Shown in pieces: positions 1-14,290 of a stretch of DNA of 64,000 nt (its first letter is position 1; every line of letters starts with the position of its first letter). A program made the translations under genes and the position numbers. The stretch is from Macrocystis pyrifera. Taxonomy: Eukaryota > Sar > Phaeophyceae > Laminariales > Laminariaceae. The stretch lies in NCBI GenBank assembly GCA_031763025.1, contig JASSKH010000016.1:4154001-4218000 (forward strand), in the 5' to 3' direction. The notes under the pieces were generated by a model. That model saw only the letters and a program-made list of their open reading frames with translations, ran no database searches and was not told the DNA's origin.

Positions 1-151
1 AAGGGATATCCGGGTCTTAAATCTCTGGTTCTTCGTGGGGTTACTCGCGGGGCGGGCCCTTGCTTCCCTCGTCTGAGCCAGCGCCGTAGAGCAAGCGACT
101 GCAGTGGAACCGTGAAGCTTCAAGCTTGAGATCCATTGGGCTCTTTTGGTC

Positions 152-979
152 ATGCAGCCTCAGCCGGCCGCGGGGTTCCCTGCCCCCCAAGCTTATGCTT
201 ACCAGGGCTACCCTCAACAACAACCAACTCCCGTCGAAGCATCGCCCGCCGCCCCGCTCACCGCCGCGCAGCAGCTGCAGCAGCAGGCTCTTCTTCAGCA
301 GCAGCAACAGCAGTACGCCCAACAACCCTCTCCAGCCCCCGGCGTCGCCTACGCCGCCTACCACCAGAGCTGGCCTCCGGCACCGTCTCACCAACAACAG
401 CAACAACCTGCTTATGCTCCACAGCAACAACCTCAACACGCTGCACCCCCGCAGCACTATGGCTACGCCGACCATGCCACCGCCGCCGCTGCCCCGCCTG
501 CCGGCTACCCCTCCGCTTCTCCCGCGCCGTCAACGTATGGCCACTACGCACAACCCGCAGCCCTTCCGGGTGCCTACGCCCACCAGCAGCAGCAGCCTCC
601 GCCGCCGCAACAGCAGCAGCAGCAGCAGCAGCCGACGCCGCCGCAGCTACCCCAGCAGCAACAGCAGCAACAATCGCTGTCACTACCGCTGTTAGCGACG
701 GCTCATCAGCCAGTGCCCGCGGCTGCAGGTCAGAGCCTGGCGGCGTATGCATACCCTGGGGGAGGGGCTACGCCAGCTGCTGTGGATGCCGCTGTCGGGG
801 TGGGCGCGGTAGGTCAGCAGCAACAGCCGCAGCAGCAGCAGCAGGCTATCACGCCGCAACAGGTAGCACAGGAGGCGATCGCCAAAACGATGGCGGCGAT
901 GCAGCAGCAGCAGCAGCTGCCGCCCGGTCACGTGTTCGACAACCGGCGGGGCTACCTTCACGGCAACTTGATCGGGAAG
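152..979 (+). CDS. Gene 1 exon 1: Gln/Pro/Ala/Tyr-rich N-terminus
   Basis: Encodes residues 1-276, dominated by Gln runs with interspersed Pro, Ala and Tyr, resembling a prion-like disordered region. It ends in phase 0 at AAG before GTACGT. The ATG at 152 follows an in-frame stop at 113-115. The bases before it (ctcttttggtcatgcag) also look like a 3' splice site, so an upstream exon cannot be excluded. Confidence 0.75.
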
Positions 980-3900
980 GTACGTGTTGTGATGGACGGC
1001 CTTTTGCCTCTCCCGCAACACTTCTACTGTATTGTTGCACCACGCACCACCTTAACCGCCAACGCTGCTGCTGTTGTCTGCTGTCACAAGGTATTAATAG
1101 TCTTTTTTTACGTCTACGCTTGATTATTTAAAATATGTCAGCTGTGAGCGTGATTGATTGAGTGGTTAATACTCATTTTTCCGAGGGTTTTTGTTTCAGT
1201 TTACAACGTCGTTCGTGGTGCTGTCCTTTCTCAGGTTTGTTTACGTACCAGGTACCTGGTATGATATAAAACCTCGTAACACTCTCTCCGGAAATGTAAG
1301 AGGACGGGTTTATTAATAGTATTCTACGGAGGCGTTCCTTACATTTCCATGTCGGGAATGATGTGTACCAGGATAGTTCGTGTCGTACTTCTACCTCCTC
1401 CTTATCTGTAGGTCTCGTACTCGTATGATAGCGACAGGTACTGCTTGAGAGAGCGGCGGGGGGGGGGGGGAAGAGGACATCCATTCTCGTTCGCTCGCTG
1501 TACGTGAATGATAGAAGAGCACACCAGCAGTATCTTATTAATAGTATATGATATAGCAGTCGTAAACTGGAAATATTGCCAGTATACTGCTGTCACACTG
1601 TTTTTTTTTTTTTTTCTGCCCCCCGGGGGGGGTGAAGCGATGCATGTCTGTTGGTCACAGAACGAAGCACCCGCAGACTCAACTGTCTGTGGACACGAGC
1701 TAACACCAGGTAATCAGATACACGTACAGTTACGGGGGAACATGGTTTTCAGGTCCAAGTTCGTATATGCTTGGTAATCGGACTGGAATGCATGGCTTGT
1801 TATATTATGGGTCCTGATTATGATGGTCCCCCGTAATAAGTAGAACTATTAATAGTTGCAGTGTCTCCGTTTTTGCTGTGGCCTTTCTGGTGGAAACCTT
1901 GGACGGTTACGCCGCGCAGGATCGGGGTGTTTGGCAGGCCCTGCCCACGGCTGCAGTAGTGGTTCCTCTATAATGCCGGTTGAATAGTGCCGGTTGACCG
2001 CTATAATAGTGCCTGTGTAATCGCTTGGCGATATATACAGATGGGATTACTGTAACCAGTGTGGTAGTGTGGTAGTGTTGGAGGGAGTAGTTATTAATAG
2101 TGCCGGTTGCCGCCTTAATAGTGCCGGTATTGCTACTGCCTGCCGCATACATACATAACGGCACTATAGAGAGACAGACCGGCACTACTGCTGTATTTAT
2201 ATACAAGGTACCCAGGTTCATGGAGGGTTCAGGTCCGGGTGGGACCAGGTCGTCGTGGGAGGGCCAGGTGGAAACAGGGTCGGCAAAATTGTCGCCCTGT
2301 GAAATTATTTGGCAGGCACATGTGCATTTCTGCGAATGGTATCTGACCAGCAGAGCTTACCACTTAGGTATTCGAGTAAAATGGTTTGACACACACTGCG
2401 CACGAGACAAAGGAACTCACGCTAGACAACGGTTGTTGTTTTTGGGGTTTTTTTCCCATCTCATTTATCATCTTCGCCGTTCTTGCTCCTGCTCCTTCCT
2501 ATTACTGGGGACCATAGTAAATAGGACCTACTGTACACACAAAAAACTTGATATTTACCTATTTTCACTAGCAATACTTGGTCCTAGTTACTATGCCCCC
2601 CCGTAATCGTCGTAACTCAGATCCGGGGTCACCAAGTTTTGATTGATTTCTTCCCCCTCCCCGCTACGGAACGTGCCTTGCATTTTTATCGCGAGAATAT
2701 TCAGCTTTTTCTTCCCTCGTCGGCTCGCGTCGAATTGATTGGGTCTGATGGCTCAGGGTTAGGGTTAGTCCTATTCGTCTCGTACACAGCGTGCGTCAAA
2801 CCATCTTTTTCCATTACGTGGTAAGCTACCGCCCTCGGAGCTATTTCGGCTCGTTTCCGGGTGGGATCAGGTCGGTGTGGGATCAGGATGTCAAATGGGT
2901 GCAGGGTCGGTGAAAGCGTCGATCTGTGAAATTCTCTTGGAGGCTCGCGTCCACAAAGAATTCCTGTCAAGAGTTCCCGCACCCAAGCTCACCTCTCTCT
3001 CTCTCTCTCCCGCCTATGTATGTTGCGTGGGTGACGTCGCAGGACTCGTTATCACGGTGTTTGATATCGTGTGATATCATGTCATATGATATCGTACTTC
3101 GAAGTAAGATTATGGTATAATGTGATGATATCGCGTATATATACTTCGCGCAGCTGGGGCGTTTGCAGCAGCCCACCTTTGTCCGGAAATGTACGGGCCG
3201 TCTTGATACGTACCAGGTACATGATTTACCCAAATGCCCCTTACATTTCGAGACAGAGTGATAACCTGGCATATCGGAACGACGTATCTACCAGTAATCT
3301 GCATTATAGGTATTCATGTCGTATGATTTCCTATTGGACAGCACAATCGACAGCCACTTTTAAGAGGCACACAGCGTCAAGCAGCAGGGGTGTATATGCA
3401 TATGCACGTGATATAAAACGCGCAACATGCCGCACCCTCTGGAACGATTTTTTCAAGCCGATTTTATCGAGAATGGGCAGAGCGAAAACGCCGAGCCGTG
3501 CGTTTAAAAGCCACGATTTTTGTTGTGTGGTCCTCTGAAATTTATCTCGGGGGGGGGGGGGGGGGGGGGGGTTATCTTGATCGCTACACATAAGACGGCG
3601 ACACACGGACAAAGCAGATTTTAGGTTTGATTTACTGTAGATCTTCAAACGTTTCGTTCGTTGCTAGCACAATTTTCTTGCCTGCGTAACCACGTGGCTT
3701 ATGGAGGCTGGTGGGTAGATTGCTATGCAAACCGACGAAATGTATCTACTCCGTGCGTTGGGTAGTAGTTCTAGCTTTGTAGCGTTGATAGGTGCAATTT
3801 TTGTCTCTGGTGCTGTTTTGGCCTCGCCGAGCTTAATTTGTGTAACACCAAAACAAACATTTCGTGGGTTCGATAACGATTATCGCTAGCGTTGATAGAT

Positions 3901-6900
3901 GCAAGTTTTTGTCTCTTGTACCAGTATCATTTTGGCCTTCTGGGGCTTACAGTAGGTCGAGGAGAGCCGTCAAAGCTTTTTCAGAAAACCCCTTGACCTT
4001 TTTTTTTGTTCTCTTTTCACGTTTCTGTTTTCGCCCGCAGATGGAAAAGGCGCGGCTGGAGCGAGCGGCCGAAAAGAACGAGAACTACGTTCGAAGGTGC
4101 CTCCCCGGACCAATACCAACTAACCAACTAAGGGTCGTTTTTAGACGACGGCACAAAAAAAATAGCGAAAAAAAAAAAACTTGCTGCGTTGGCAACATAG
4201 AAAGGGCAAGTCATGCTAAAATTCCACGAATACCTTCTATCGACAACCCCAACAAAATAGCAAAAACCTTGCCATTTCAGCCATGTAACGCCCTCAGATA
4301 TTTATGAAACCCCGTTCGACAGAAACCCGACAGGTAGACGACACCCTCGTGGAGGAATGAGTTGCTTAGAGAGGGATCCAGGCACAAGTTGTAGACCCCA
4401 GAGGTTGATGGCCCTTCCAGTCCGACCATAGTCACCCGTAGGTTGTCTTGGGGAAGCTGTGGCGGCTGTTTGGTTCGGATTGACCTAAGCACCAGCCCAA
4501 AACGGCACCTGTGCCGCACCCACACGGGGGGGTCGTCACCCGCGCCACCAACCCCCTCCAGCAGTGCGGTCAGCACCGCCATCTGCTTTCAACACCTCCA
4601 TCTAACTCTCGATATCTCCCTGTATTGCTGGAGTGCGTGCGAGTCTAGCGCGCCGGCGTGCGGTTTGTATGACCTTGCGTTGGCGGGAATGGTTGCAAAT
4701 GGTAAATCAGATATTAATAGCAATTTTAGCTTCCATAAATTTGCCATCGAGGAGATAGGGAAATATCCCCAAAAAAAATTACAGTTTTTATGTGTTTTTT
4801 TGGCAACAAGTTTTATTTTATGGAAGTTTGCGCAGTTTTTTTTTGCCAAATACGCGTCGTTTAAAACGACCCGAACCAACCAACCAACAACCAGTCAATG
4901 AACCAGCCAATCAAAACAACCAACAATCCAACAAAATCAACCAATAACCCAATCCAATCAACAAGAATGAACCAAGCAACCAACCAAGCCAATCAAATCA
5001 GCCCGTCATCCAACAAAAACAACCAAATCGACCAAGCGACCAACTCATCAACCACCGCAATCAAATAAACCAACCATCCAACAAATTCAACCCATCAACC
5101 AACGAGCCAACTAACCAACCGATCACCCCACTGCCCAGTCAAGAATAACCCCTTTCGACGGCGTGGGCGGTCGGCGACATATTTGGGTCGTTTTATCGCC
5201 GCGTTGAGCCCCGCCTCCCCCTCTCGATCGAGTGATTGATTGATTCACCTTTTTATCTATGGTCTCGATAGACGGCCCCCACTGTCGCCCCCCCCCCCCC
5301 CCCCCCCCCATGGCATGCTCGCTTGCTGGCTTGCTTGCTTGTGCTAAATACCTGCCTGGTACACGACGGTGGTACTGGTGGCGGTACTGCCGCTCTGTCC
5401 GGAAATGTAAGGACGGTCTGGGTATCAAGATTTATTACGGAATGGACCTTACATTTCCGGACAGTGGTATTTATAGTTTTTTCGGCCCCTTGCCGTTCTG
5501 GCATTTAGTAGTTGCCGTGATTTCGTTCTTTCGAGATTTCGTTCTTTGGAGCCCTTCCCTCCCTTGCTCCCCAAGCTATGCAGTCTTTTGTTATTTTTTT
5601 GTTGTTTTTCCCGCACGCCTGTGTTTGTCCCAAGTCTGTGCTGGCGGAGGTCTACCATGGAGAGACAGGAGACTACAGTAGCAGTGCCATAATTGGCGCA
5701 CACCGGGCTGGTCACCGATCCTGGCTTGATGATCTAGATCATTCAGGACAGATAGATCATCTACGAGTATCGGCATGATCTGTATGATCTAGCTCGTGTT
5801 GCGGGTGGGAGCCGTATATTCTGCGTGAATTACGACTATGACGGGGGGGCCTAGTAAATAGGACCTACGATACACAAAAACCTATATATATCCCTATTTT
5901 TACAACAATATTTGGTCCTATTTGCTGTGGTCCCCCGTAATAGAACACGTTTTTCTTGTGTTGGATTCGTAGTAGATGCAGTCGTATACCGGACGTTTTT
6001 GTGTCGGCTCCCGGATATGTGGTATAACCCCGTTTGGGGTGCGCTCCCGGTTGGAAGGCAGATAACGTGGGATTAGTTAGGGTCAGAGATGTGTCCTGTA
6101 CAGCGCACCACCAAAAGGGACAGTAGTGTAGTGTAGACTCCGACGTGGAACAGTGTTTGCCGCCTGTGTCGATGCTACCCTATTAATAGTAATAGTTTAA
6201 GGCTTGTATTCCCCCCCCCCCCCCCCCCCCCCCCCCCGCCCCCAAAGCACTTGTCCGCCCGGTTGGCGCAAACCCGACGTGCTCCGTCCCGGCATTGTAG
6301 GGGATGCGAAGGTCTATGGTCATATGCGACTACGGCCATGCATGATAATGATAATGAGTGCACACACCCCGGTCCGTCCGTCCATCCGTCCGCGCAGAGC
6401 GTGGGTATAAACCCAAACGATCCTTATATTTTCGGACAGAGTGCTCCGCGATAAGAGTGCGCCGCGTTGAGGCACTGTCCCTCCCTCTCCCCCCCGCCAC
6501 CTTACCCTTGTCACCCCGCTGCTTGAGGAGCAAGTGTGCTGTTACGGGAGAGCACATGTTACTATTCAGAACCCAGTGAGATTAAGCTTTGTTCTTACCA
6601 GTCGGCCGGAGGATAAAAAAATACAAAAATCAGACCTAAAATGTGGTGTGTAGGCATATCGGGGGATACCGGCGTTTTTTTTGTTTTTTTTTGTTTTTCG
6701 TCAATCGTGGGTTCTGGTTACCCGTACTATTAATAGAATATGGCCCTCCGTACTACTGCAGGAGGACGCGGTTTGACGCCTTGACTGACCGCCCCTTACG
6801 CGCAGTCATAGCTGCCGCTCGGGAACTCGCGCAGCAGGATGTTTGCAACTGTCGTCAGCTTGTGTGGGTGCGTGTGTGGGATGTTGGTGGTGTTTGTGTT

Positions 6901-9900
6901 GTGTTGGTGGTGGTGGTGGTGGTGGTGGTGTTGGTGTCGCCTGTCCGCCGCGTGCCGGGGGGCGGCTCACAATGCCGATCGCAACGATTCACCACAGGCA
7001 GGCAGGGGGTTCAGGGGTGGGGCCGCGAGCGTTATACTTTATCGGCCAGGCGGAAGAATGGAAGGAATGATCGCTCGCTCGATGGCGCATGCTGCTTGCG
7101 GCGGCGTCATCATTCGGGCGACAAGGCTCATTGCCCGAGCGCGTGCGCACAGCACGTGCACGCGTGGGCGTAGGCGCAGGCGTCCAACACTCGAGAATCA
7201 CTTGGCCAAGGGGGACGGGATGGGCGGGGGGGGCGCGGGGGGGGGGGGTGGGGTCCCATGTTAGTTCTGCGGGGGGGGGGGGGGGGGGGGGGGGGGGGAG
7301 GGGGGTCCCATGTTAGTTCTGCGGAGGGGAGGGATCCCATGTGATTTCTGCGTGCGCGTTATCGGAGAAGCTACCTTCCCTCGGTGGTGGGTGCCATACC
7401 AACCATTTCACACGTCGGACAGATCAGATAGATCATCTAGATCCTACATCCTGCCGCTACGAGCTGTTTGCGCAGGGTCTGTACCGTACGTATCCAACCC
7501 AGGAAACTTATCCTAAGTCGTGTAGAATATGCGGCTCCCGCCCGGTAACATCAGCTACAGATCATACAGATCAGGAATGGATCTATCTGCCCTGAAAGGT
7601 CTAGATCATGATCTATCTATGATCTGTCCGATTTGTTGTATGCATTTTGCTATTTATACTGCAAGTAGCATCGGATTATAATCCCAACTGGTTCGCTCGT
7701 CTCCCAGACGGTGGGTGGAGGTCTAAAAAGGATATTTGCCGTTCTTGCCAATATCATGTGAATGATCCCATCCCCCTACCCCGCCATCCATATGCAAGAA
7801 AATACGCACAAGGTGCCGAAGTACACGCCCCACGAGCGGTTCTTCTTAGCGGGATGCAGCTCACCCTTACATGCGACTCGCCGAACAACTCCAAAGCTTC
7901 GAACCTGGTGCAAGCAAGCAATGTCTGTCTGGTCGGTGAAAACCCGACGTGCTCCGTACCGGCATTGTAGGGATGGGATGCGAGGGTCTATGGTCGTACG
8001 GCTACGGGCCTACATGACAAGGAGTCCCCCCCCCCAACCCCTGTTTTTGTTGATCGAGCGCTGTCCTAGGAGATCGATGGTGGCCACAGACGGCAGAGCA
8101 GGAAGAAGATGAGATAACAACAAAATGAAAATGTAACATACGGAAAAAAAAAAACGAAAAAAGCGCGCCCAAATGTTGAAGGTGCCTCTCTTAGGAGTAG
8201 GAACGGTAGTCCATCTCGAAAGGGATGCGTGGTCAATGGTCAAATGACTAAGGCAAGCAGCAAATGAGTATACCCCCCCCCCACCCCTTCCTTGACCCCC
8301 CTCCCATCTCTCCATCATCACAGGAAAGATGAGATCGCGCGGAGAAAACGACTGGGGTTGCCGTTGGATGGCCTGGTGGAGACGAAGAGGCCCGCGGTGA
8401 ACGGAGGCGGCGGCGGGGGGGGGATGGGCGGCTCGAAACCCCCACCGCGAACGCCGGCACCAGGGGGCGGGGGACAAAGCAGGTGCGTTTTTTTTTTTCA
8501 CTGTTGACTGTTCGCCCTATTTTGGCTGTAGGTGCTAGGCTACAGTATGTACGATATTGTGTCCTCAACATAACAATTAATTTCGTAGTTAATATAATCG
8601 TACTCCATAACTCATGTCATTTCATTTATTTTTTCCACCCATTTAATCCCCCCCCCCCATGATGTACATGCTGGTCCAAAAAAAATATGGTTTTATCGTT
8701 GACTATTTTGGTACCCAGATGGAGCGTCCTCAAAAATTTAGAAACCCGGAAATGCTTTTTTTTTCACCCGTCGAGGAAGAGCGTGCAGCAGCAGCAGCAG
8801 CAGTACACGTATCATCAAGAGGGCTGGGCACTGGATGCCTCAGTCCGTAGCGATTCTTCCTGTGGTCAAAATCAATCGGCATACTGGATTGCAGCAGTAG
8901 ACTGTCTCTCCTCTCTCCTGTCGAGACGCATTTAGTGGGTTACCGTCTTACTGTAAACTAAGGCGTGTTTCTCCGGCGTGCGTGAGATAAAAGTTGCTGG
9001 GAAATATACTGGCCAGATCTACTGGCCAGGTCAATCAGTAGATCACTATTAATATCGCCAGTTACTACTTCCAGTACATACTGGGCCGGTACTCAGCCCT
9101 AATCATCCGGGTTGTGAATAAGGCATGCCTTGGCTAGACTTGACGGCCGCTTTTTAAAATTGATTGTGAGTTAAGCGCACTAACTGACTCTATTAAATGT
9201 ATTTATCCCGAGCAACACACGTCAGGCCACGAACAAAACGAGACAGCTAGCATGAACACTGAAAAACGCAGAACTGCCGCCAAAAAAAAGCTCGCGAGCA
9301 AATCAACTATAGTGAATACCTACCAGGTACCACTCTGTCCTTATTTATAAGGAACTTTTGTATTACATATTAATGTACAAAATGTACTTATATTTAGGGA
9401 CATATTGGTAACTAGTATAGTAATCAGAAACAAATATGGCGTGTAAAGAGGGGGATACATTGTTTTTTAGGCCCATCGTAGGTTCTGCTTTCAACATTAG
9501 CCCCCCCGTAATAGTCGATTAGTCACTAGTCGGCGACCTGTAAGTCAGCCAACACACAACCCTAGTCACCATGCTGAGCTAGCGTGATGTACATGCCGCC
9601 CCCCTGCTTTCTTTTTCGGACCACATCGCCTACTTCGGCAGCCCGGCCCGCTATAATCGTCGCTCATCTTGAACGCATTTTCCCTCTGAAGTCCGCAAGG
9701 GATTAACAGCATGTTTCTTTTCCTCGCTTCTCTTTGTTGCTGGAAACGGTGGGAGTGATGGAAGGCTTTTTCGGATCGTGCTTCTTGTTTCGACATGCCT
9801 GGTAGAACGTTTTTGTAAGTTTTTAACCGCTTTTCCCTCGTGTTCTCCTACGTGCGGGTTTTCGTGGAGAGGGAGGAAGGCGTGCGCGATGACGCCTTTT

Positions 9901-12900
9901 TGTTTGTGTTCGTTCCTACTCTCCCCTTGTTTCGGCTGTCACATGGTAGTGCTGCATTCTTGGTATATGTAAAATTGTATTCATACTTTCGTAAGATATT
10001 CTTTATACACGTACATGCTTGTAGCAGACTTCTCTGTCTCTTTCCTTTCTCTGTCCCTTGCCCTTTCGCTGTCCCTCTCTTTTTTGTCTCTTTCCTTAAT
10101 TTTAATTTTAATTTTTTTATTTTTATCCTCCGTCGGATTGGTAAAAATAAAGCTTAAGCTCACCAAACTTCCACGTTCCAATTTCGTGTCGTGTGTCAAT
10201 TTAGCCCATACCTCCTTATTTTGTCTATCTTGGCCTTTCGCTGTCCCACTCTTTTTGTCTCCTCCCTTTCTTTGTCTCTCTTGCCCTTCGTTGCCCCTCT
10301 CTCTTTGTCCTTTCCCTGTCTTCATCACTTTTCGTTTCGTACGGTCTTTGTCCTCTCTCTCTTGCCCCTTGCTCTTACCGTGTCCTTTCTCGTTTGCTTG
10401 TCCCTTGGCCTTGCCGCGACGAAAGCAGGGCGGGGATAGGGACGGCTGGGGCGAAGGCGCAAAACACGAGCGTTTACATCACCGGACTGCCACCGGACGT
10501 GACCCAGTCTAAGATTGGTGAGCACCGCCGCGCTGTATCCAGGTACCCTGATACCTGCTACACGAGCAAGCACGACGTGAACATGTATCCGTCGCAATGG
10601 ACCTATTACGGGGGTCCATAGTTAACAGGACCAAATTTTGTTAGTAAAAATAGGTAAATATATAGGTTTTTATGTATACCATAGGTCCTGTTAACTATGG
10701 ACCCCCGTAATAGGAAATCTGATACCTGCTACACGAGCAAGCACGACGAGCACGTCGTGAACATGTACCTGGTGCAATGGACCCGAGGAGCTCTGATGCC
10801 CGCTACACGAGCACGCACCACGAGCACGGCATTATCGTCTCGCACCTGGTGCATGAGCGGAAGCAAGAACAAAAACGAGGCTCATAACCTCTTTTTCAGG
10901 CACCCCGTCCCCTGTGAAAAGGTGTTTTTCTTATGATGAGCTCCCGTTTCGATCAAGCTCGTTGAAAAACTCCGGCATGCCCCCTCCCTTTCTCTCCCCT
11001 TGCTTCCCCTCCCCCCTCCCTCCCTCCCCCCCCCCCCCCCCCCCCCCCCCCTAGACGTATCGACTACAATATCGAAATGGTGTCGAGTTCGTTAGTGTTT
11101 TGTCGGTATCGTGTCGAAATCGATTCCGATATCGATATCCTTCACTCTTCGTTGTTGCTCTGATTGTAACTCGTCGCCATAGTCTAGCTTGTGTTCACAA
11201 GACAGGCTCCAGTAAGTCTGGAGTGGAAGAGAAGAGCTTTAAAGCAGAAGAAAACAAGCAAATTACTCCCGTGTATTTTGTCCCAGAGCTGGTTTTCTCT
11301 TCAATAGAGCGGCAGCCGCCTCGCCGAAAATCTTGCCGTTTTTTTTTTTTACCCATCACCGGCGTCGACGTTTCGCGACTATGTGTTCCACACCTTTGAT
11401 CAGGTGTACCGGATGCGCGTATGTGTCGCGTGCTGTCGTTTGCCCCCAGAGCTGGTTTTCTCAGTACGAACTATCGGTGTATCATCGACTTGATTTTTGG
11501 TTGATCAGCATTTTATCGAAGTCACTATCGAAGCAATTTTTTTTTTTCTGTTTATCGGTATCGTATCGTGTCGAACTGACTACATACGTATCGCAATCGT
11601 ATCGGTTTGATATTTCGTGTATCGGTATTTTATCCCTATCGAACTCGATTGTCGTTCGATATCCATATGACGCACCGGATATGTGTGTGTGCTGTTGTTT
11701 GCCTCCAGAGCTTGTCTTCTCTCAGTTCGGCAACGTGAAGAGGACGAAGATCTACCGCCACGACTCCGGGAAGGTTAAGGGCGATGGCCTCGTAACCTAC
11801 GCGAAGCCGGCCTCCGTCGATCTCGCCGTGGCTAAGGTGCGGTGGGGGTGGAATTATAGGAGTTGGGAGGGGGGCAGGGGGGGGGGGGGGAGAGGGTGAT
11901 ACTGGCTTCAGTGTGCGCTGCATTTGTTTTGCCCGTGTAGCAAGTGTTCCGGGACGAACCGGGTGAGGGATGACAAGAAGAGAGGTAGACATAAGAGAGG
12001 GGGGGAGGGGGGGAGAGCGAGAGTGGGAGGGAGGGGGAAAGAGAGAGATAAAGAAAAAATGAGGGAGAGAGAGCTATGAAAGGTAGCGAGAGAAAGAGCT
12101 ACCCAGTGTACTGTGTGTCCCAAAACGCGAATGCAATTCACTACCGGGGTAAAACGATCGGTGTCCGAGTCCACCCCTTCAAATTATGCGACGCCTCATC
12201 AAATGATGGTGGCCTTCGGGACGCGTCCCGTCCCTCCCTCCCCCCCTCCTCTCCATCCCTTACGTTCCACGTTTTCCAATCGCTTCCGGCAGTTGAACGG
12301 CCACGAGATTTCGACGGGACGCCCGATCGTTGTGACGATGGCGGATTTCAACAGAACCAAGGTGGGCGAAGGCGGCAGCGGCGGTGGCGCGGCGGCGGCG
12401 CGGCAGGGAGTTTTTTAGGGGATTGGGTGGTTGTCATGTCAGAAATCTGCGTCCAGAGCATTGAGGGATATCGGATGTTGAACGAGAATCGATTCAGATA
12501 CGGTGCCGATATGGTAGACGATCTGCCGTCTGCGTCCGGAGCATTGATGGATATCGGACATCGAACGAGAATCGAGATCGATACTATGCCGATGGGATAG
12601 ACGATCAAATCCGTACGATTTCGATATTCGATACTGCACAATCTAATCGGTACGATTTCGATGTTCGATATTGTACAGTCAAATCGGTACGATTTCGATG
12701 TTCGATACTGTACAATCAAATCGGTACGATTTCGATATTCGATGCTGTACGTACAAAACTTGCGTATATTAGTAGGGGGCACTATGTTATCAATGATCAG
12801 GACCCCATCGTATTCACAAAACCTATACATTCCAGTATTTTTGCATAATTGATAATTGACCCTGATAGCGAACACAAGATACGGGGACCGCCCCCCCCCC

Positions 12901-13807
12901 CCCCCCCCCCTTTTCTCCACACCCCGCTTGAAAATTACCGTTGTTGTATACCTGGTACGTAGTAGGCATTGTGTTTCTGCTGACCCTTTTCTATCACCCC
13001 AACCCAACCCCAACTTTCCACACATCGGGGAAGATCACGATCTAGCTGATCTAAATAAATCCTACGTTTTTCCGTTGTGGCGTCTAGATCTTATCTGCTG
13101 TCGATCCTATATCTTGCCCTTATGATTTACAGTGGCTTGTATTGTGCAAGAGCCGTATCAGACGTGTGCGTAAGAGCTGTCACACAGATCCCACCCGGCA
13201 AACGTGACGTAGATGTTTAGCAGATCTATGTATATCAATCAGGATTTTCCACGCCCCGAAAGATCTACCTGGTAGATCACCAAAACAGACTAGATCGCGA
13301 ACTGTGGATCTGATTTGATCTGTCCGTTTTTTTTTTTTTTTTGCCGTGTCGCACGGATACCTTCCGGCAAGCATAATCTACGGTAGATATCGCGGTCCGT
13401 ATCAATAAAAATAATCGGTCTGTCCCCCGAAATTTCTACATTCGCCGAAAAATCTAGTTCACGAATTTCGGATCTGATTTTGATAACTGTCACATGTTCT
13501 TGCCGTGTCGTTGGGATCCCATCCGGCAAGCATGATCCATCCACAGTACTGTAGATATCGCAGATTATGGCAGTCGAGACTATGTCTGCCCCAAAAGATG
13601 TACATGTGGTTCACGAAGTGTGGGTATCTTATCTGATCTGACCTGATACGTCCGATATGTGTTAATGTTCGCCCCGCCTCTTCAGGCCGGAGAGGTGGAG
13701 GAAGCGCCCGAGGCTGGTGTCAACGAAGCTTTGCGAGACAAGGGGGAGGGGGGGCAGGGGACGGCGGGGGGGGGAGGAGAGGACCCGCCGCCACCTCCGC
13801 AACCTCC

Positions 13808-13868
<61 letters not shown>

Positions 13869-14254
13869 CGAGAGGAGGAGGAGGAGGGGGGGTGGGAGGG
13901 GCTTGGCAGCGGAGAGTTGCCCCCGTTGCCGAAGGCGTGCGGTGCAGATAAACACCCCGTTGTCGTGCTCAGAAATGTTTACACCAGGGAAGAGTCGGAG
14001 ACCGACCCCAACTTCTTCGACGACCTTGAGGTGCGTTTTTGTTCCCGGCGGCAGGGGATGGAGGAGAGGTTGGGGGGGGGGGGAGGGGGGGGAGGGGGGG
14101 GGGGGGGGGGGGGGGGGCTGGGGAGGGGCAAGGGTACGGAGGGTGGGGTGAGGGGTTGGGGTTTTTGGGGGTTTGAGAACCGGGAGAGGGGGTGGGAGGG
14201 ATTATTATGGAGAGTGAGCTTGGGGGGGATGAGATGGATGGGGTTGGTGGCAAG

Positions 14255-14290
<36 letters not shown>

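Noticed and set aside
136-1131. Long overlapping frames in exon 1 of gene 1 (Ala/Ser/Thr-rich on plus, Val/Ala-rich on minus at 258-752)
   Set aside because: They are shadows of the CAG-rich exon; only the Gln frame links in phase to the RRM exons.
10015-10512. Frame rich in Leu/Ser/Phe (plus) and Arg/Glu/Lys (minus) at 9981-10512
   Set aside because: Produced by a CTCTCTTTGTCC-type low-complexity pyrimidine tract in an intron; no start context or conserved motif.
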